A stretch of DNA of 64,000 nt, taken from contig CM032666.1 of the NCBI GenBank assembly GCA_019095985.1, positions 39,586,435 to 39,650,434 of the forward strand, read 5' to 3'. The notes beneath the pieces were generated by a model. It was not told the origin of the DNA, ran no database searches, and saw only the letters and a program-made list of their open reading frames with translations. This document shows, in pieces, positions 35,401 to 50,400 of this stretch (position 1 is the stretch's first letter; the number at the start of each line of letters is the position of its first letter). The DNA comes from Streblospio benedicti. Its lineage: Eukaryota; Annelida; Polychaeta; Spionida; Spionidae. Both the position numbers and the translations under genes were made by a program.

Positions 35401-38400
35401 TATTTTCTGGGTCCAGGCTGCGCTCGCATATAGCATGTCACGTCACTTGAAATTGGTCAATAGTAAGAAAAGGATGCCAATGACCTAGTATGGATGTAGT
35501 GTATTATATATTCAATTGATTGTGCACTTGCAAATAAATAATTCATTATTGTTAGTGTAGGGCTCCGTTGTTTTCAGTCAGGCTACGCACTGATTGGGGC
35601 ATCCATGGTTATAAGTTAGAGTTAAGCCATGTAAGTAATAATTAGTATGAATTTGAGATAATAGATGGAAAGAAATCCAATGTAATAATATTTTTAGATG
35701 ACATCAAGTGACAAAGATTTTCGATTTATGGCAACAAATGATTTGATGGCTGAGCTACAAAAAGATTCCATCAAACTGGATGATGACAGTGAAAGAAAGG
35801 TTTGTTACTTGTTTTGATTTAGAGTAAAATTACGTACTCAAATGGAATATACAGTGATATAAATAGCTATGTGTCTGACGCAATATTTTCTTGCACAGCG
35901 CATCATGATTCTACCACTGTGCATGGATACACATCAATATGAAATAGTAATAGATAGCCTTAAGTAATTGAATCATGACATTATGATTGATGATGAATAC
36001 ATTTGATGTTATATTAGTATTTTATTTGGGGAATTGTATAAATTTCGTAGGGTTTGTCTAAATTTGGATAGTGATTCCCAAATACTTACCCCTCATACTT
36101 GTACATAATAAGTTTTCAGTTCATCAGATTAACTATTATATGATGTTATGTTTTAGTATATTTTGTTTTAGCCTTATTTCCCTATTATAAAATTAACTCT
36201 TTTGATTTGAATTTTAGGTGGTGAAAATGCTCCTGAAACTATTGGAAGATAAGAATGGTGAAGTTCAAAATCTTGCTGTCAAATGGTATGTCTTTTTTCC
36301 CCACCTTATTGCCCTAAAAGTGAATTGTAGTTGCGTTTAAGATTGTCTAAAATTGACGTTTTTTCATTTAAATATTTACTAACATCAAAATGACCATATG
36401 AAATTTATTATGCTCAATCCGTGAATTATACAGAAATTGGCAACAATCAGTCCCTTCAGACTTGCATATTTTGAAATTATGGGTCCGAGGGCCAAAACAA
36501 TGAGTCCTAGCAGAAAACCGTAAAAAGACCATGGAGTTATAGATTTCTGGTCCTAGCATACATAACCATAGTAAACTAAAAATATTTATTGGTCCTGTGG
36601 GATGCACAATTTTTTATTCTTTGCATCGTGTTGAAAAATGAGTCCTGGGGTGGGTTTGCCATGCACAGGAATACTACATTTCAGACGATAACCAATACTA
36701 TCGGTAAATGTGCGTTTTATACTGGTGTAACTTTACGATTGGACATTTGACATAATTCCTAACAACTTCTATTTTGTACATAGAAACAACATAGTTATTT
36801 GCTGCTGGACAATTTGCATTGATGTTTTAGCATTTAATCATATTCACACATCGCTTATGCATGGTGGTAATAAGTTGATAAATCACGATATAAGATACTC
36901 TTGCATCATGTGATGGGGCCAATGATGCAGAGGGAAGAAGATTCAATGTTGCAAGCAGAATTTCAACACTGATGTTGATATTCTTTCCACAGAAGAGAGC
37001 TAAGCATCTCACAAATGGTCTAATCTGAGGAGATGCAACACTACTATATATTGATCCGTAAACTAATGTCTACACATGTCCGTTACTGTGCACCTTTATA
37101 AATAGCACGGAAACAAACATCAACGATCGTTTGTAAATGCTGCTGTGATCAGTAAGTACCGACATTCAAAGAAATCTTCATAAAATCCACCCCTGGACTC
37201 AGGACTCACATCTAGATTTAATACCGAATCAAAATATCTGTCAAATCAACATACAAATAAAAAAAGTGATTAATACCTTTTAAGTTTTTTTTTATTTTAT
37301 TCCAGCCTTGGACCCTTGGTTAATAAAGTGAAGGAATTTCAAGTTGAGACTATTGTGGACACACTTTGTTCCAACATGTTGTCAGATAAGGAGCAATTGC
37401 GCGACATTTCAAGTATTGGTAAGATTTACTTCTTCAGCAGTAAAATATCTCTGATTTTTAATCTAATTTAGTTAACCCTCTCGAAGCCAGCGTAAAACGC
37501 ATTTTGCGTGACGTGTTATTCACAGTGGGGGTCTTCAATTGTCATAGTTGAAATATGATCCTTTGCAGCTCTTACGTTTTTCATCAGATTGAGAACGTTT
37601 TCACATTTACAGTACACATTCAGGAGGCAGTCTAGTTTCTTATTTTCATCATTATAAATAAAGATACATACAGCATCAAGTTAAATTTTGACAATTTTGA
37701 GTAATCGCCCATTCATTTGACAGCTTCCGCAGGTGATTATAAATGTCGAAATATCAGTAGAAATTTTGACTGCAGCGACGTTTTATCCAGGATAGACACG
37801 AAAAACAACATAAACCATCCATATTTCATAAAAATATATTTTTACTTACAATATTACGGACCAAAAACGTGTTCAAACTTAGATTTCTTATCTTTGTGGA
37901 CTTTGACAGGAATCACTCAATCACCCGACAAACACATCATCCGTTTTAATAGAAATACTAGATGTATATGATGTCCACACTTATTGGGTAGTTTGCCAAA
38001 TGTATTATTTGTGATCCGGTATCCAAGATACAATAAGATGAGGCATGGATGACGAATAATATGATAATTCTTCTTCCAAAATTTCAATTTCGTCACAACA
38101 TGGCAGATCCTACCCATTCCGACCGATTTCCGGGAAATCAGCCTTGCGCAGTACGCAGCGCCGCAATAGATATGTAAGAGCGCTCTTGATAAAGGCTTAT
38201 TGAAGTGTCAACGTAGTTTTGCCGGCGATTGAACCTTAGAATACAGCTATGAAGGCTCAAAATTACTTGTGATACGAGTTTGAGAGTCTAGTTTCAGATT
38301 TATTTTTGGTGTCTATTCAAAGTTGGTTTCACAAGGTTTCCATTGATGTACGACAAGCCATTGTTTTCTTTCTGCAAATAAGAGTATTTCATGGCTTAAA

Positions 38401-41400
38401 TTTGAAGCAGATAATGCGTGTTGGGTGGGTAAATATTCGTTGTCACGAATAGAATTAAAATATTAACACTATGCTGCTTATTTCCTTCTAGAAATACATC
38501 AAAATGTCAAGGTAAAAGTTGTTGTTGACACACCAGAATTTGAGACTAGAACCTCGAGTGTTTACATACGAATATTGCAGTCAAACTCTAACCGTTTTTT
38601 GTGTGAGTCTGTCGACTTTAGTCGACTGTTGGCGTACAGAAAGCATTTACGTATGTCAACTTTTGTCGACAAATGGCGTCCAAGGGGTTAAAATACGTAA
38701 ATGACCCATGTTAGAGTCATTGAAATACCTTCAAGATATGAGATGTGTTTATTTTGAATCTTGAGTCTGGACGTAATTATCTGACTATGTTCTAGACAAT
38801 TTGATCAGCAAATGCTCCATCTGTCTGAATTTAGGACGTTGTAAGTTACAAAATGTGAATGTTGCTGTCATTGTAGGCCTGAAGACCGTCATCAGTGAGC
38901 TGCCTCCCTCATCCACTGCCTTAGCCGCAAGCATATGCAAGAAGATTACTGGCCGTCTCACTAGTGCAATTGCCAAGGTCAATCGATGTCTGAGTTAACT
39001 GTAATAGTATTCATAGCATTATTCTTTCATCGCGATAAAAACTTTATAGCTGATCAGCTGTAAGAAAAAAGGCACATTCTATGAAACTTTGCATTTGCAT
39101 ACTGTTGTACTAAAAAAATATGTGCTTTGTCTTTTTATTATATCATTGGTTCAGCTGTTCTAACTTTGTGAGTCTTGAATAGTATAAAGTTTTTTAAAAC
39201 ATATTTCCATGGCATTTTATGTGTTTATTTTATTTATTCTCTGTTACAGCAAGAAGATGTATCTGTCCAGTTAGAGGCACTTGACATTTTAGGAGATTTA
39301 CTCAGCAGATTTGGAGGTGAGAGGCAAATCAAAATCTTAACATGATCTCAAAACTACATATTCAAGGACGTTAAAGGCTTTATTTGATCAAAGCGTATTT
39401 CTGACAGCATGATTATGAAATCTAATTTTCTAATGTTTTCAATTGTTTGATTTGAATATTTTCAAAATGGTTGAATGGTAAAACAAATGCTCTTGCGTTC
39501 TTTTTGCTGTTATTTGCTTGTTAATGTTTTCGCGGTGATGTGCTTTCCACTGCAGCAGGTTCAGAGGCATCTCTCTGTACTGTATCCAACATACTTTAGG
39601 AATTTTCTTTTGAGCGAGTGTTATATTTTTTTCTTTTACTCTGGTGTTCACGTCTCGGTGCGATGAGTCACACCGATTGCAAGCTATTGTTTCAGGGATT
39701 CTGTGTTTCATGCCAGTTCATGAACATTTGTTTTTTTTCTCACATTGCAGGTTTGCTCATCAGCTTCCACCCTTCAATCCAGCAAGCACTGCTACCACAA
39801 TTGGCTAGCCCCAGATTGGCCGTCAGGAAACGATCCATAATTGCTATTAGTAAGTATGTGTTATATCTATAACAAAAATTGAACCAGATTTTCAGATCAT
39901 GCCTTTGATGTAAATTTTTAGGTATGATATAAATGACAAGTATGTATTTAGCTTGTTTTGTTTGTTTGTTTTTTTTGTACGTGAGGCTCCATGAAAGTCT
40001 ATTCAAAGAATTAATGCTCACATATATGTCGACCACGGTTTATTGTCCATGAACTGTGAGTGAACTGGAGATGAAGGATGATTTGCATTGTGCAATGATG
40101 GGGAGTTCTTCTGGTTCTAGGTCACCTGGTGGTGAGTTGTAACAACACTTTGTTCGTCGAGCTCATTGACTTCCTGCTAAATGAACTGTCGAAAAACACT
40201 TCCACCTCTACCACTAGAACATACATTCAGTGCATCGGCGCTATCAGGTAAATAAACCAACTTGATAAATTTGCAGAGCAAACTTGAGCTATATGCATCA
40301 TTTGTTGAACGGATGAATTATTGATGATCTTTTTGTCTGAAACATCCATTCAAAGGCCAATCTACCGTGTAAAAGCCCAACCCAATAATATGGACCACAT
40401 AAAATTTAGTCTATGAAAGCTCATCACCTCAATTGACGATTTTTCAACTTCATATGTTAGCCATGGGGTGTTTTGAATGTTTGATTATGTTAAAATTGAT
40501 CATCTTTAATGCCTAAAAATTATTAACTGTAATATGTGTATTTTTAGAATTTTGAATAATGTTAGCTATTATGTATATACTGTATATATAATTTTATTTA
40601 TATGGATTGTAAAATTTTACATATCTGAAATAAATGTATCATTATCGTTATTATTATCGAAGAACAAAAAACAAATGTAGAGTTCTAAGAGACCAGTGTG
40701 CACAAAAATTTGATTTATTAGTAAGCAACTTAGTCCAATGCAAAACCCTTTACTACAAAGCGATGAATGTTCTATGCGTAAATGTTCAAGTTGATTTAGT
40801 CCGAGATGAAATTTGTAAATTCATTAGGTAGTTCATCTGAAAGATGAGTTTAGGCCTTCTAGAAATATTAATCCAGTACTATTGTAATAGTTCAATGCTG
40901 TGACTCCTATAGATACTCGCTTTATAGCCTGGACGAATAAAAAATTTGCTTCTGGTGCATACAAATCCGCTTTTATAAGATAATCTTTCTGAGGACAGGT
41001 GTGATTTTTCTTATCTGGGATGTGATTTTTTTTTTTTTTTTTTTTTTGCTGTAGTCGTGCAGCCGGCCACAGGATCGGGGAGCATCTGGAGCGCATTGTG
41101 CCACTTATTGTGAAGTTCTGTAAAGTGGACGATGATGAACTGCGAGAATACTGTATTCAGGCATTTGAGTCCTTTGTCAGACGATGCCCAAAGCAGATCT
41201 CCCCACACATCAACACAGTATGTCAAATTAATATTCAGACTTTTTTGGTTACACATGATTACATTTTCTAATGTAGTTTACTTGAAACAAATTTCTTAAG
41301 TCTTTGCTTTTGGTTTTGTAAAATAAAACAAGAGTGAAAAACATGTAAGATGATTCAATCACATATTCTTCGGGGGGAAAAGCACTTCAGAATGTAANNN

Positions 41401-44400
41401 NNNNNNNNNNNNNNNNNNNNNNNNNNNNNNNNNNNNNNNNNNNNNNNNNNNNNNNNNNNNNNNNNNNNNNNNNNNNNNNNNNNNNNNNNNNNNNNNNGAC
41501 ATGAAGACATTAATTAACCTTTACATTTTTTCTTAATTAATTATTCATATCAGGACAAATATGTCTAAATTATTAAACAACAAAGAATACGTTCTCTGTA
41601 TATATTAAATTTTAAAAACGAAACTTACTCTACTGAATTGAAATAAATACAAAACTTACAAGTGCAACCAAATAAAACATTACAGTTATTTTCACTGGTA
41701 GTTATGTCATCTAGTGTACATAAAGTTAAATAAATTATTGACATGTAAATTGGTTAATTATTTTATCTTACTTTTATGTATATTGTTAACAGAAATTAAT
41801 AATTTTAACGATACAAATTCTCAAAGAGTAAAAATTCATACAAATACTAAAATACGACATGAAGAAATTAATTCAAAGAACACACTTAACCAAACAGGCC
41901 CAGGGCAATTTTGTAAATGGAAGATTTACTGTGTCCAGTATAAAATTATGGATTTCTTTGTCTAGAAATTTGGTTATGGCTTATTAAGTTTCTTTCACCT
42001 TATAGAAATGTCCTCTACATATAATTCTAAGAAATTGATTGCGGAATAAACGTTCGTTGCTAAATTTAGGGGGTACTACCTCTATCTAGTTTCAACCTTG
42101 GTAAAAAAAACTGGTTCTGACCTGCTGTTGTAGATTGTGAACATCTGTCTGGAGTACATCACATATGATCCAAACTACAACTACGATGAGGACGACAACG
42201 ACGACTCCATGGAGATGGAAGACGATGAGGAAGAGTGAGTGCTTGCTGGTTTTCATTTTGAATTTACTCTGGTTAGCAGGTTTATTGTTATCGTTTGATG
42301 TTTGAAGATGATTTCAAACTTCTATATTGAACACAGTATGGTATTCAATAACATTCTACTGACATTTTTTAACAATTTGCTCCACATAGTCAGCCCGCAA
42401 TTTAGTGAACCAATGACATGTACATAGAATTATTGAATGAGACTGATAGTTTGGAACTTTTGTTATGTATCCTCTACTGTTTTTAGCACATTGTTTTTGT
42501 GAACAAACATAGTTTACTATCCACAGACTGTCATGTAGATAACTACATAAAGCAATTTATAGTATTCATAAATGAATCAGAAAGCGCTTGCTTTTAGTTA
42601 ACTTTATGAACTTTTAAAGGGAAGAAGATGATGAATACAGTGATGATGACGACATGAGCTGGAAAGTTCGGCGAGCGTCCGCCAAGTGTCTTGATGCCAT
42701 CATGGCCACACGTCATGAAATGCTAATGGAGTTCTACATGAACGTGTCTCCAGCACTTATCTCAAGGTTTAAAGGTTAGATTGGTTGCTTTAGTATACCG
42801 TATATTTCAACGGCCCACCTTCATATAAAGGCCCACTCCCATTAGATAGATAGGCTTACCTCCAATATTTGGACAGTATCGAAGTAGAGACCTTTGAATT
42901 TCCTATTTAGATACAATTTCACACAAAACTCTGTGACCGGAATTTTTTTTTTAATATATATTTTTATTTAGCAATTGTCCAGAAAGTACATTATATTAAG
43001 GACTTTTGCAGGACTGTGACCGGAATTCACAGTTTCATCCTAAAAGCCCATGGGTGGTTGTATTACAGTTTAATTGTGGGTTTATATTAGTGATATACAA
43101 CTGATATATTTGCATGTAATTGCATAAAAAACATTTCATTTCAAATGGCTGCTGTTATATTTGCTATTCCAGCCATTGTTTTTCTGAACTTGCGTTCAGG
43201 CCATGATTTGTTGCTAACATCTGCTCTGCTTACAGAGAGAGAGGAGAATGTGAAAGCTGATGTTTTCCATGCTTACATCACCCTCCTGAAGCAAACAAAG
43301 CCAACACTTACTACAGACCCAGATGCCATGGAACAGGAAGAAGGGTTAGTACATACAAATACTTTGCGCTTCATTTTGCAAACTTAAGAGTAGTGTCTAC
43401 TGGCTAACTAAAGCTCTGTAGAGAAGCAGGATGTATTTCTAGCAATCTATCCCGCATTCAATCGATAACCAACAAATGGATTGGCTAATAAAAAATAAAC
43501 TTTCTACTAGACTGTGCTGCCATCTTGTGGATGATGAGCAAAAATCCTAAGCAATTGTTAATTGCTCTGTGGTACATACACGTTAAATAGGTAAAGGTCA
43601 AAACGAGTGAACGCTGATGTGAGTGCACTACGGTTGCCATGTATGCTCCCCAGGGAGTTGAGAATGAAATAGTGTATCAAGGATACCAATAACCTGGTTT
43701 ATATGTACAGTCGTCTGACCCAGTGTAGCGTCAGGGACATAAGACGATCAACTACACACACATTTACATAATACATCATTGTGTGTTTGCAGCCCGGTGT
43801 CCATGCTGCAGAACCAGATCCCTCAGATCGTGCGCTCGCTGCACCGGCTGCTCAAGGAGAAGAGCATCAAGACGCGGCAGGGCTGCTTCCTGCTGCTCAC
43901 CGAGCTCGTCACCGTGTTCCCGTCGGCGCTCAGCGACCACATCCCAGCCATCGTGCCCGGCATCCAGTTCTCCCTCGGGTGAGTGGTGCCACCCGTGCCA
44001 GACAGTATTGGGTGACGGTCACCTTTGTGGTTTCTTACTGCTTGTCAGTTTAGATTCCATTTTTTGTTGATGAGGTTGGGTCTTTGGTTGTTTTTGTTTG
44101 CTTGTTTTTTTCTTTTTTGCCTGGGTATAGCTGTCTCAGTAGGTTTAGTCACTGAGTGTAAGGTCGCGTTTGAGGGATTCTGAATCTTCTGCCATTACAT
44201 GTCTCAACTAGTTGCTGTTTTATTGCTTCGTTTGTGTTTTGGATGGGTGGGAAATTTGAACTTTTGGACATTTCATGAGAGCATGAGTTTCAAACAAGCC
44301 GAATGCAAAGATAACTTTGAAGGGAAATACATTGAAGTTATGATAATTTGTATGTATTTTTAATTTTTTTTAAATCGATGATGTGTGGGAATGAATTCCC

Positions 44401-47400
44401 ATTTTTGACAGGCTTTTTTATTGGAGTTTACATTTTAATACTGGTGATCAGGGGTCGACTTAAGTCTGTATTTTCAGCTAGACAGTCGGGCCAGCTGACA
44501 CTGGATGCAGCTGGCCCGACCCAACATTCATTGGCCCGAATATATAAACGTTTAATATTAAAAAGTAATTCAATTTTAAACTCAAATTTTATGATTTTAT
44601 TCAACATTTTGACAAACCGCCAATCTGCCGATGAAGAATACCATTACATTCCTATGTACATTGTTTCAGTTCACTCTAAACTAAACAATCTTATTAGCAG
44701 AGTTGCCAAGTATTCCGAAATTTCGGAATCATTCCCAAATATGAAGTCGATTCCGATCATTCCGATCGGAATTGAGAAATTCCGAAATTCAGGGGAAATG
44801 ACCAAATATTATAAAAACTTGTACTTTTTTCCATAAAATACTGATATTTTTGTTCGCATATGGGCGCCGCCATTATCGAATGTACTCGATTGAACTACGC
44901 ATCCTGTAAACACGCTTTTACACGCGCACAAAAATGCAATCGATTTAAATGACATGTCGTAAATAGATTTAGTCTCAATCACGAAGCCCAGGCTGCGTGT
45001 GCTGTGATTTATGCGGTAGACAGCCTCGATGATTGAGACTACTGCATGGTGTCGTGAAATGCACCAACACGACCTGTCAACGGTATATGAAAGTAAAACT
45101 AATGAGAATATTATTGAAAATTGATTAATTTTTGTGCTCTCCAGTAACGTAATGTTGCAAAATTAAAGAGACGAGTATTAGAAAAATAACAATGATATCA
45201 CTGCATAGAAAAAGAGTATGCGTCACGCCCGATATTAGGTGATTTTAGTATCAAACATAGTGGTAGATACGACATTGTCATTGCGCATGAGAAATCAAAA
45301 GTACATAATTATGGATATGGTGAAAATTCGTGGTGGATAGAAGACACTAGATGCATTGTTATTGTTGCAGGGGCAGGATTAGGCGGGAAATTGCTACTCG
45401 TCAAGAGGACGAGTTACACTAAAAAATCTACTTGTCTTCCAAAAAAATCTACTCGTCCTAAAAATCCACTCGACACCCAAATAAACTATGTTCCTTTTGT
45501 AATTGAATAGTTTTATACAAAAACAGAGGGGGGCACCCAATTATTTTCAATGTGATGCATTATTCTGCAATCCAGTGTATAGATTAATACAGCAAAATTT
45601 GGGACTTGAAACACTTTAAATAGATCTTTAATTTTTTCAAATGTCCAACAAGATTCATTTCATAACTTTCAAAACAGTTGTACTATATGTAACATAGTTA
45701 AAATAAAATGGTTCAAATTAAAAAACATCTTTCATGTAAATTTGTCATTGATTTTTCCTTACTTTGAAAGTTTTTTCGCGAAAAGTAGGACGACTATCGT
45801 CCAAACCTTTGTATTTATTTTTAATCAAATATGTTGAAACCAAGTTAATTACACTTTCATGTGCATTTTTACTGTCCATTGACCCTTCTAAACACAGAGC
45901 AGTGTTATAAAATAGTCTTATTTAAATATAAGTTAAAAATACATATTTAATGTAAGATTCAGAAATTTTGACCCAAATTCAGAAATTTTGGCCTCGGGAT
46001 TCAGAAATTTCAAAATTTGAGGTTGGCAACTCTGTATTAGTGAAGAATAAGCTTGTTTTCCAAACTAATCATAGAACTGGCTGTAATGCTGATTTCATGG
46101 TCAAAAACAGTGAGTCTTGACAGTCCTATCTGTGACTTTTTGGACACCAATATTCATGTTTTTTCAACTGGCCAATCGGGCCAGTTCAAGACAGAGTCAA
46201 CTGGCCCGAGACCATTTTAACTGACCTCGGGCCGGCGGGCCAGCAGCTAAATCGACCCCTGGTGATCAAAATTCAAGTCCTATTTGAATTGAAAATAAAC
46301 ATTGATCAAAATTTAAGTACATGTATTATTTGAATTTATTTCATTCCAGTGATCGTAACTCAAGTTCCAACATGAAGATCGATACCTTGTCATTCGTGAA
46401 TGTCCTCTTAGCAAATCATCCCCCAGCTGTGTTTCATCCCCACATCAATGTCTTAGTACCTGTAAGTACACAGCGTTGCATTGTTATTTCTATTTCAACG
46501 TATTATCTGTAAAAGTAAGTCGTGGTTGCTCCTTTTAGCATCTGATGATCACATGAAACCCCAAAAAAGGTAGAATTGAATTTGAACTGAAAGTTTTTTG
46601 TTTTTTTATCGTACTACATTTACTTGATTTCAGCCAATAGTAGCAGCAGTTGGAGATCAGTTTTACAAAATCACATCAGAGGCATTGCTGGTCACACAAC
46701 AACTTGTTAAAGTTATCAGGCCTCTTGGTAAGATTATCTGTCAACATCTTCTATGTAGGTGAACAATGAAATCAAAAAAATCTCTTTCTCATGAATTATG
46801 CACTAGTACAAACCAGCATCCATTTGTACCAAAGCAGATTGTGTATTGTATTATGAACAAAGCGATATCGTAAGGACTTTTATCTCTTTTATTGCATAGA
46901 AATTGCAAGTTCCAGTAAATAACACTCAGAGTCAAGATTAGGTTGGAAAGTTAACAGGGTGAATAACCCTTCATAGCATGCTCATTTCCATTAAAAAATC
47001 CACCTCTTCTCAAAAATTGACAAATTTGCACTCGTCAATATGAGCAGACAAACTCTTAAAACTAACCCTGCACTCTGCTTTGAAATTAGAAAATATGTCA
47101 TGTATCAATGCACTTTGTACAGATGGCAGCAGTAGTCAGTTTGAGTTCCGGCCGTACATCCGGGAGCTGTATGGCTGCACACTTACACGACTCAAGGCTG
47201 CTGACATTGACCAGGAAGTCAAGGAACGAGCCATTGCATGCATGTACGTACACGCATTACTTTACAGCTTCTTTTGAAAATGAGAGTTAAATTTAACTTT
47301 TACCCCTTTAAGGTTTTGGAGTAGCTAATGGCTGCTTGTTATCTTGCAATCTTAACCTCACATATCTTTCTTCAGCCATATTTATCTTCTCTTTACAAGG

Positions 47401-50400
47401 CCTTGAAATTTTCATACTGGTCGTTCACATATTATAATTATCACGAGAAATATCTCGCTTTTTTTGCTGCATATCCAACAGTCGGTATCAAAGCTATTCA
47501 TCCGATATCTATGGTTCACAACCTAATATGTTCCAACAAGTTATTATCTATGAAATTGTAGTTATCTTACTTTTCAACATTTTTCAGTGCATTTTTGAGT
47601 ACAACTCGTGCAATAACGTCATCATTTTGAACGCGCTTCGTATTATACTCATCGAGTTTGTACGTAAATCGTCCGTCAGCAGTTCAGGAAGTGCACGAGT
47701 TGTACTCAAAAATGCACTGAAAAATGTTGAAAAGTAAGATAACTACAGCTACAAGCATTTCATAGATAATAAGTTGTTGGAACATATTAGGTTGTGAACC
47801 ATAGATATCGGATGAATAGCTTTGGATACCGACTGTTGGATATGTGCAGCAAAAACGCGATATTTCTCGTATACCGAAAAATATGTGAACGACCAGTATA
47901 TGGTAGTCTTTCTTGCATGGCATATTATAAATGTACACTGAATTTTTCAATGTATTTTTATTTGAAAGTTTTATGACAAATCACTTGAGCAAATAGCAAT
48001 TTTGCTTCTTGAAATCATTTGAATAGGTAACTGGAAATTGTTTTGTTCAACTTAAACTGAAGCAAGTGTTATTTGTAACTCTTAGTTATTTTTGAGAGAT
48101 GGGCACTATGTAGTAGAGTGCTCTTCTTTTATTATTGCCGTATATGTCTGCATAAATTCCCTTGCTATATTTCAGGGGTCAGATCATCACCAACCTTGGT
48201 GATAATCTGGGAGCCGACCTCGCCAATTGTCTTCCCATCTTCTTGGAGCGCCTCAAGAACGAGATCACCCGCCTTACCACGGTGAAAGCCCTTACCATGA
48301 TCGCAGGCTCGCCCCTGAGGATCGACCTCAGGCCCATACTGGTGAGACGATTATTTCCCCACGAAACAGTCATCAGGAGAAACATTTGAAAAGTATTTGG
48401 GCAAAGTACATTCGATTGCATTTACATGGACTACTTTTGGAAGTAATACCCCAATTCAGGTTATTATTGCTTTTAAAGCACCCGCAAAATTGCATCTGTT
48501 AATCTACCTATATGTGCATTCGTGATAGCCATCAAGGTTTAGAAATTGAGTTATAGTTTATTTAGGGGTTCTACTTCGATGTGAGAAGTAAATTATAACG
48601 TCATTTTAAAAGTTCTAGTATTTGATGCTTTTAGACAGGGCCAAAGCTTATTAGGATTTATTAATTGAGGTATTTAGAAAATGAAATGTATTTTCGGGGA
48701 AGATTTCTTGTTTTGTTTAGTAACTACATCATTGTGAGCTATGATTTGTGATTTTGCTTTGGCTCTGCATACTATCAATAGTTTTTGGGTTGTGTTTTGT
48801 TTTTCAGTCCGAGGCTGTACCAATCTTGTCTTCCTTCCTACGAAAGAATCACCGCGCCTTGAGGCTTAGCACCTTGCTGTGTCTTGATGTCCTCGTCAGA
48901 AACTACGGTATGATCTAGTAGCTAGCAGTTCAGAGGTTTGGTTTTTTTCATCTTGAAAGGAGTTGGTCAATGATAATTTTGGAGTCATCTAAATCTGCAG
49001 CATGTAAGACAAGAGATAGATGTGTTAATAAGGGGAATTTAATGTATCATGATATGAAAAGAATTCACAAATATGATTTAATGGTATTTTTGATTAATTT
49101 AACCTTACAGGAGGTCTACATTAATGAGCAAATATATACTTGAATGTGAAAATTGCAATAACAAATAAGAAATAAAAGTAAACTTTTTGTCACGTAATGC
49201 CTACATGATTTTCATTTTCACTGACCCACTGAAGGTTATTGGTGATGTAGACGTATATTTTTCTGCAGGAAGCAGCATGTCCAGCAACATGTTCATTGAC
49301 GTAATGAAAGAGCTGCCTCCACTCATAAACGAAGGCGATCTCCATCTGTCCCAGGTAAAAACAATTTCTTTAGAAGCTTGACTTTGTTACATTGGCTCAC
49401 GAATTTTGGGGCTTTTACCGTTATAGTAAATAAGAATATGATATATGGTAAATAAAGTATGAATGATTTCCTATCAATGAATTTAGCCCTTGATAATAGA
49501 TTGATAGACAACAAATAATCACTGCATGTGATTTCTAGTTTCTTATACATATTTGGCCTCTTCCACAACATATCAATAGCAATAACAAATATCAGAAACA
49601 TTATAGTCATAAACCAATTGATAATTTGCTTGACATTAAAATTCTATTTCTGCATCTACATGTATGTGGATCTACAGTTTGGTCTCTTCCTAATGAACAT
49701 TTTTTTTTTCCTTCGCAGTTGACGCTAACGCTGCTAACGTCGATCTGCAATGTCAGCAAGCAGTCCATGCTGAGTGTCCATGAGGCGATCCTCCCCCAGC
49801 TGCTGATCCTTGTGAGATCACCGCTGCTGCAAGGTGCGAAAAAAAGCTGCCTCTTGTGCAGACGTCCTTCAGTAAACAATATAAGAGCAGGGCTAGGTAT
49901 TGACCTGATAGAGATGTAGCAAAAGGTTGCCAATACTAAAAATTTTAACAGGCAAATTGGCTTTCTTTCTCCACGTACAACAAAATGTGAATGAAGGATT
50001 TGTGGCACTTGGATAGATTTTTGTTCGATTTGTTCATGTGTCTTTCTTTGACATACTGCTTTGAACTAAGCATACGTTCATCCTAATAGTGCACTACTTT
50101 AGTGTTTTCCACTGGCATCCCCGAGAAATACCAATTATGATATAGACCTATTTCAGTGTTTGTAAACACGGGCACCTGTCAGAGGATGCGCACTTAACAT
50201 GGACCCACAATATTTCCCGTGCTGTAGTAAATAGAGAGAAATCGACGACTTTCATCACAGTATTTCTACTCTAAAAATGTACTATTTTTCTAACCTTTAA
50301 ATGGGAATGCATGATATAACCTCTGGTCTGCAACATACCACGAGTATGCCCATCAATTATTGAAATAAAAGATTTACAAGGAAATTTACTTTTCTTTCTT

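Noticed and set aside
41398-41497. Possible missing CAND1 exon in the N gap
   Set aside because: Exons 9 and 10 join in phase and match the human protein without missing residues.
43781-44070. Frames of 90-95 codons overlapping CAND1 exon 13
   Set aside because: They are alternative readings of the GC-rich exon. The CAND1 frame is the conserved one.
44348-44836. 162-codon frame in CAND1 intron 13
   Set aside because: It crosses the borders of two transposons, has no recognisable domain and no codon bias.
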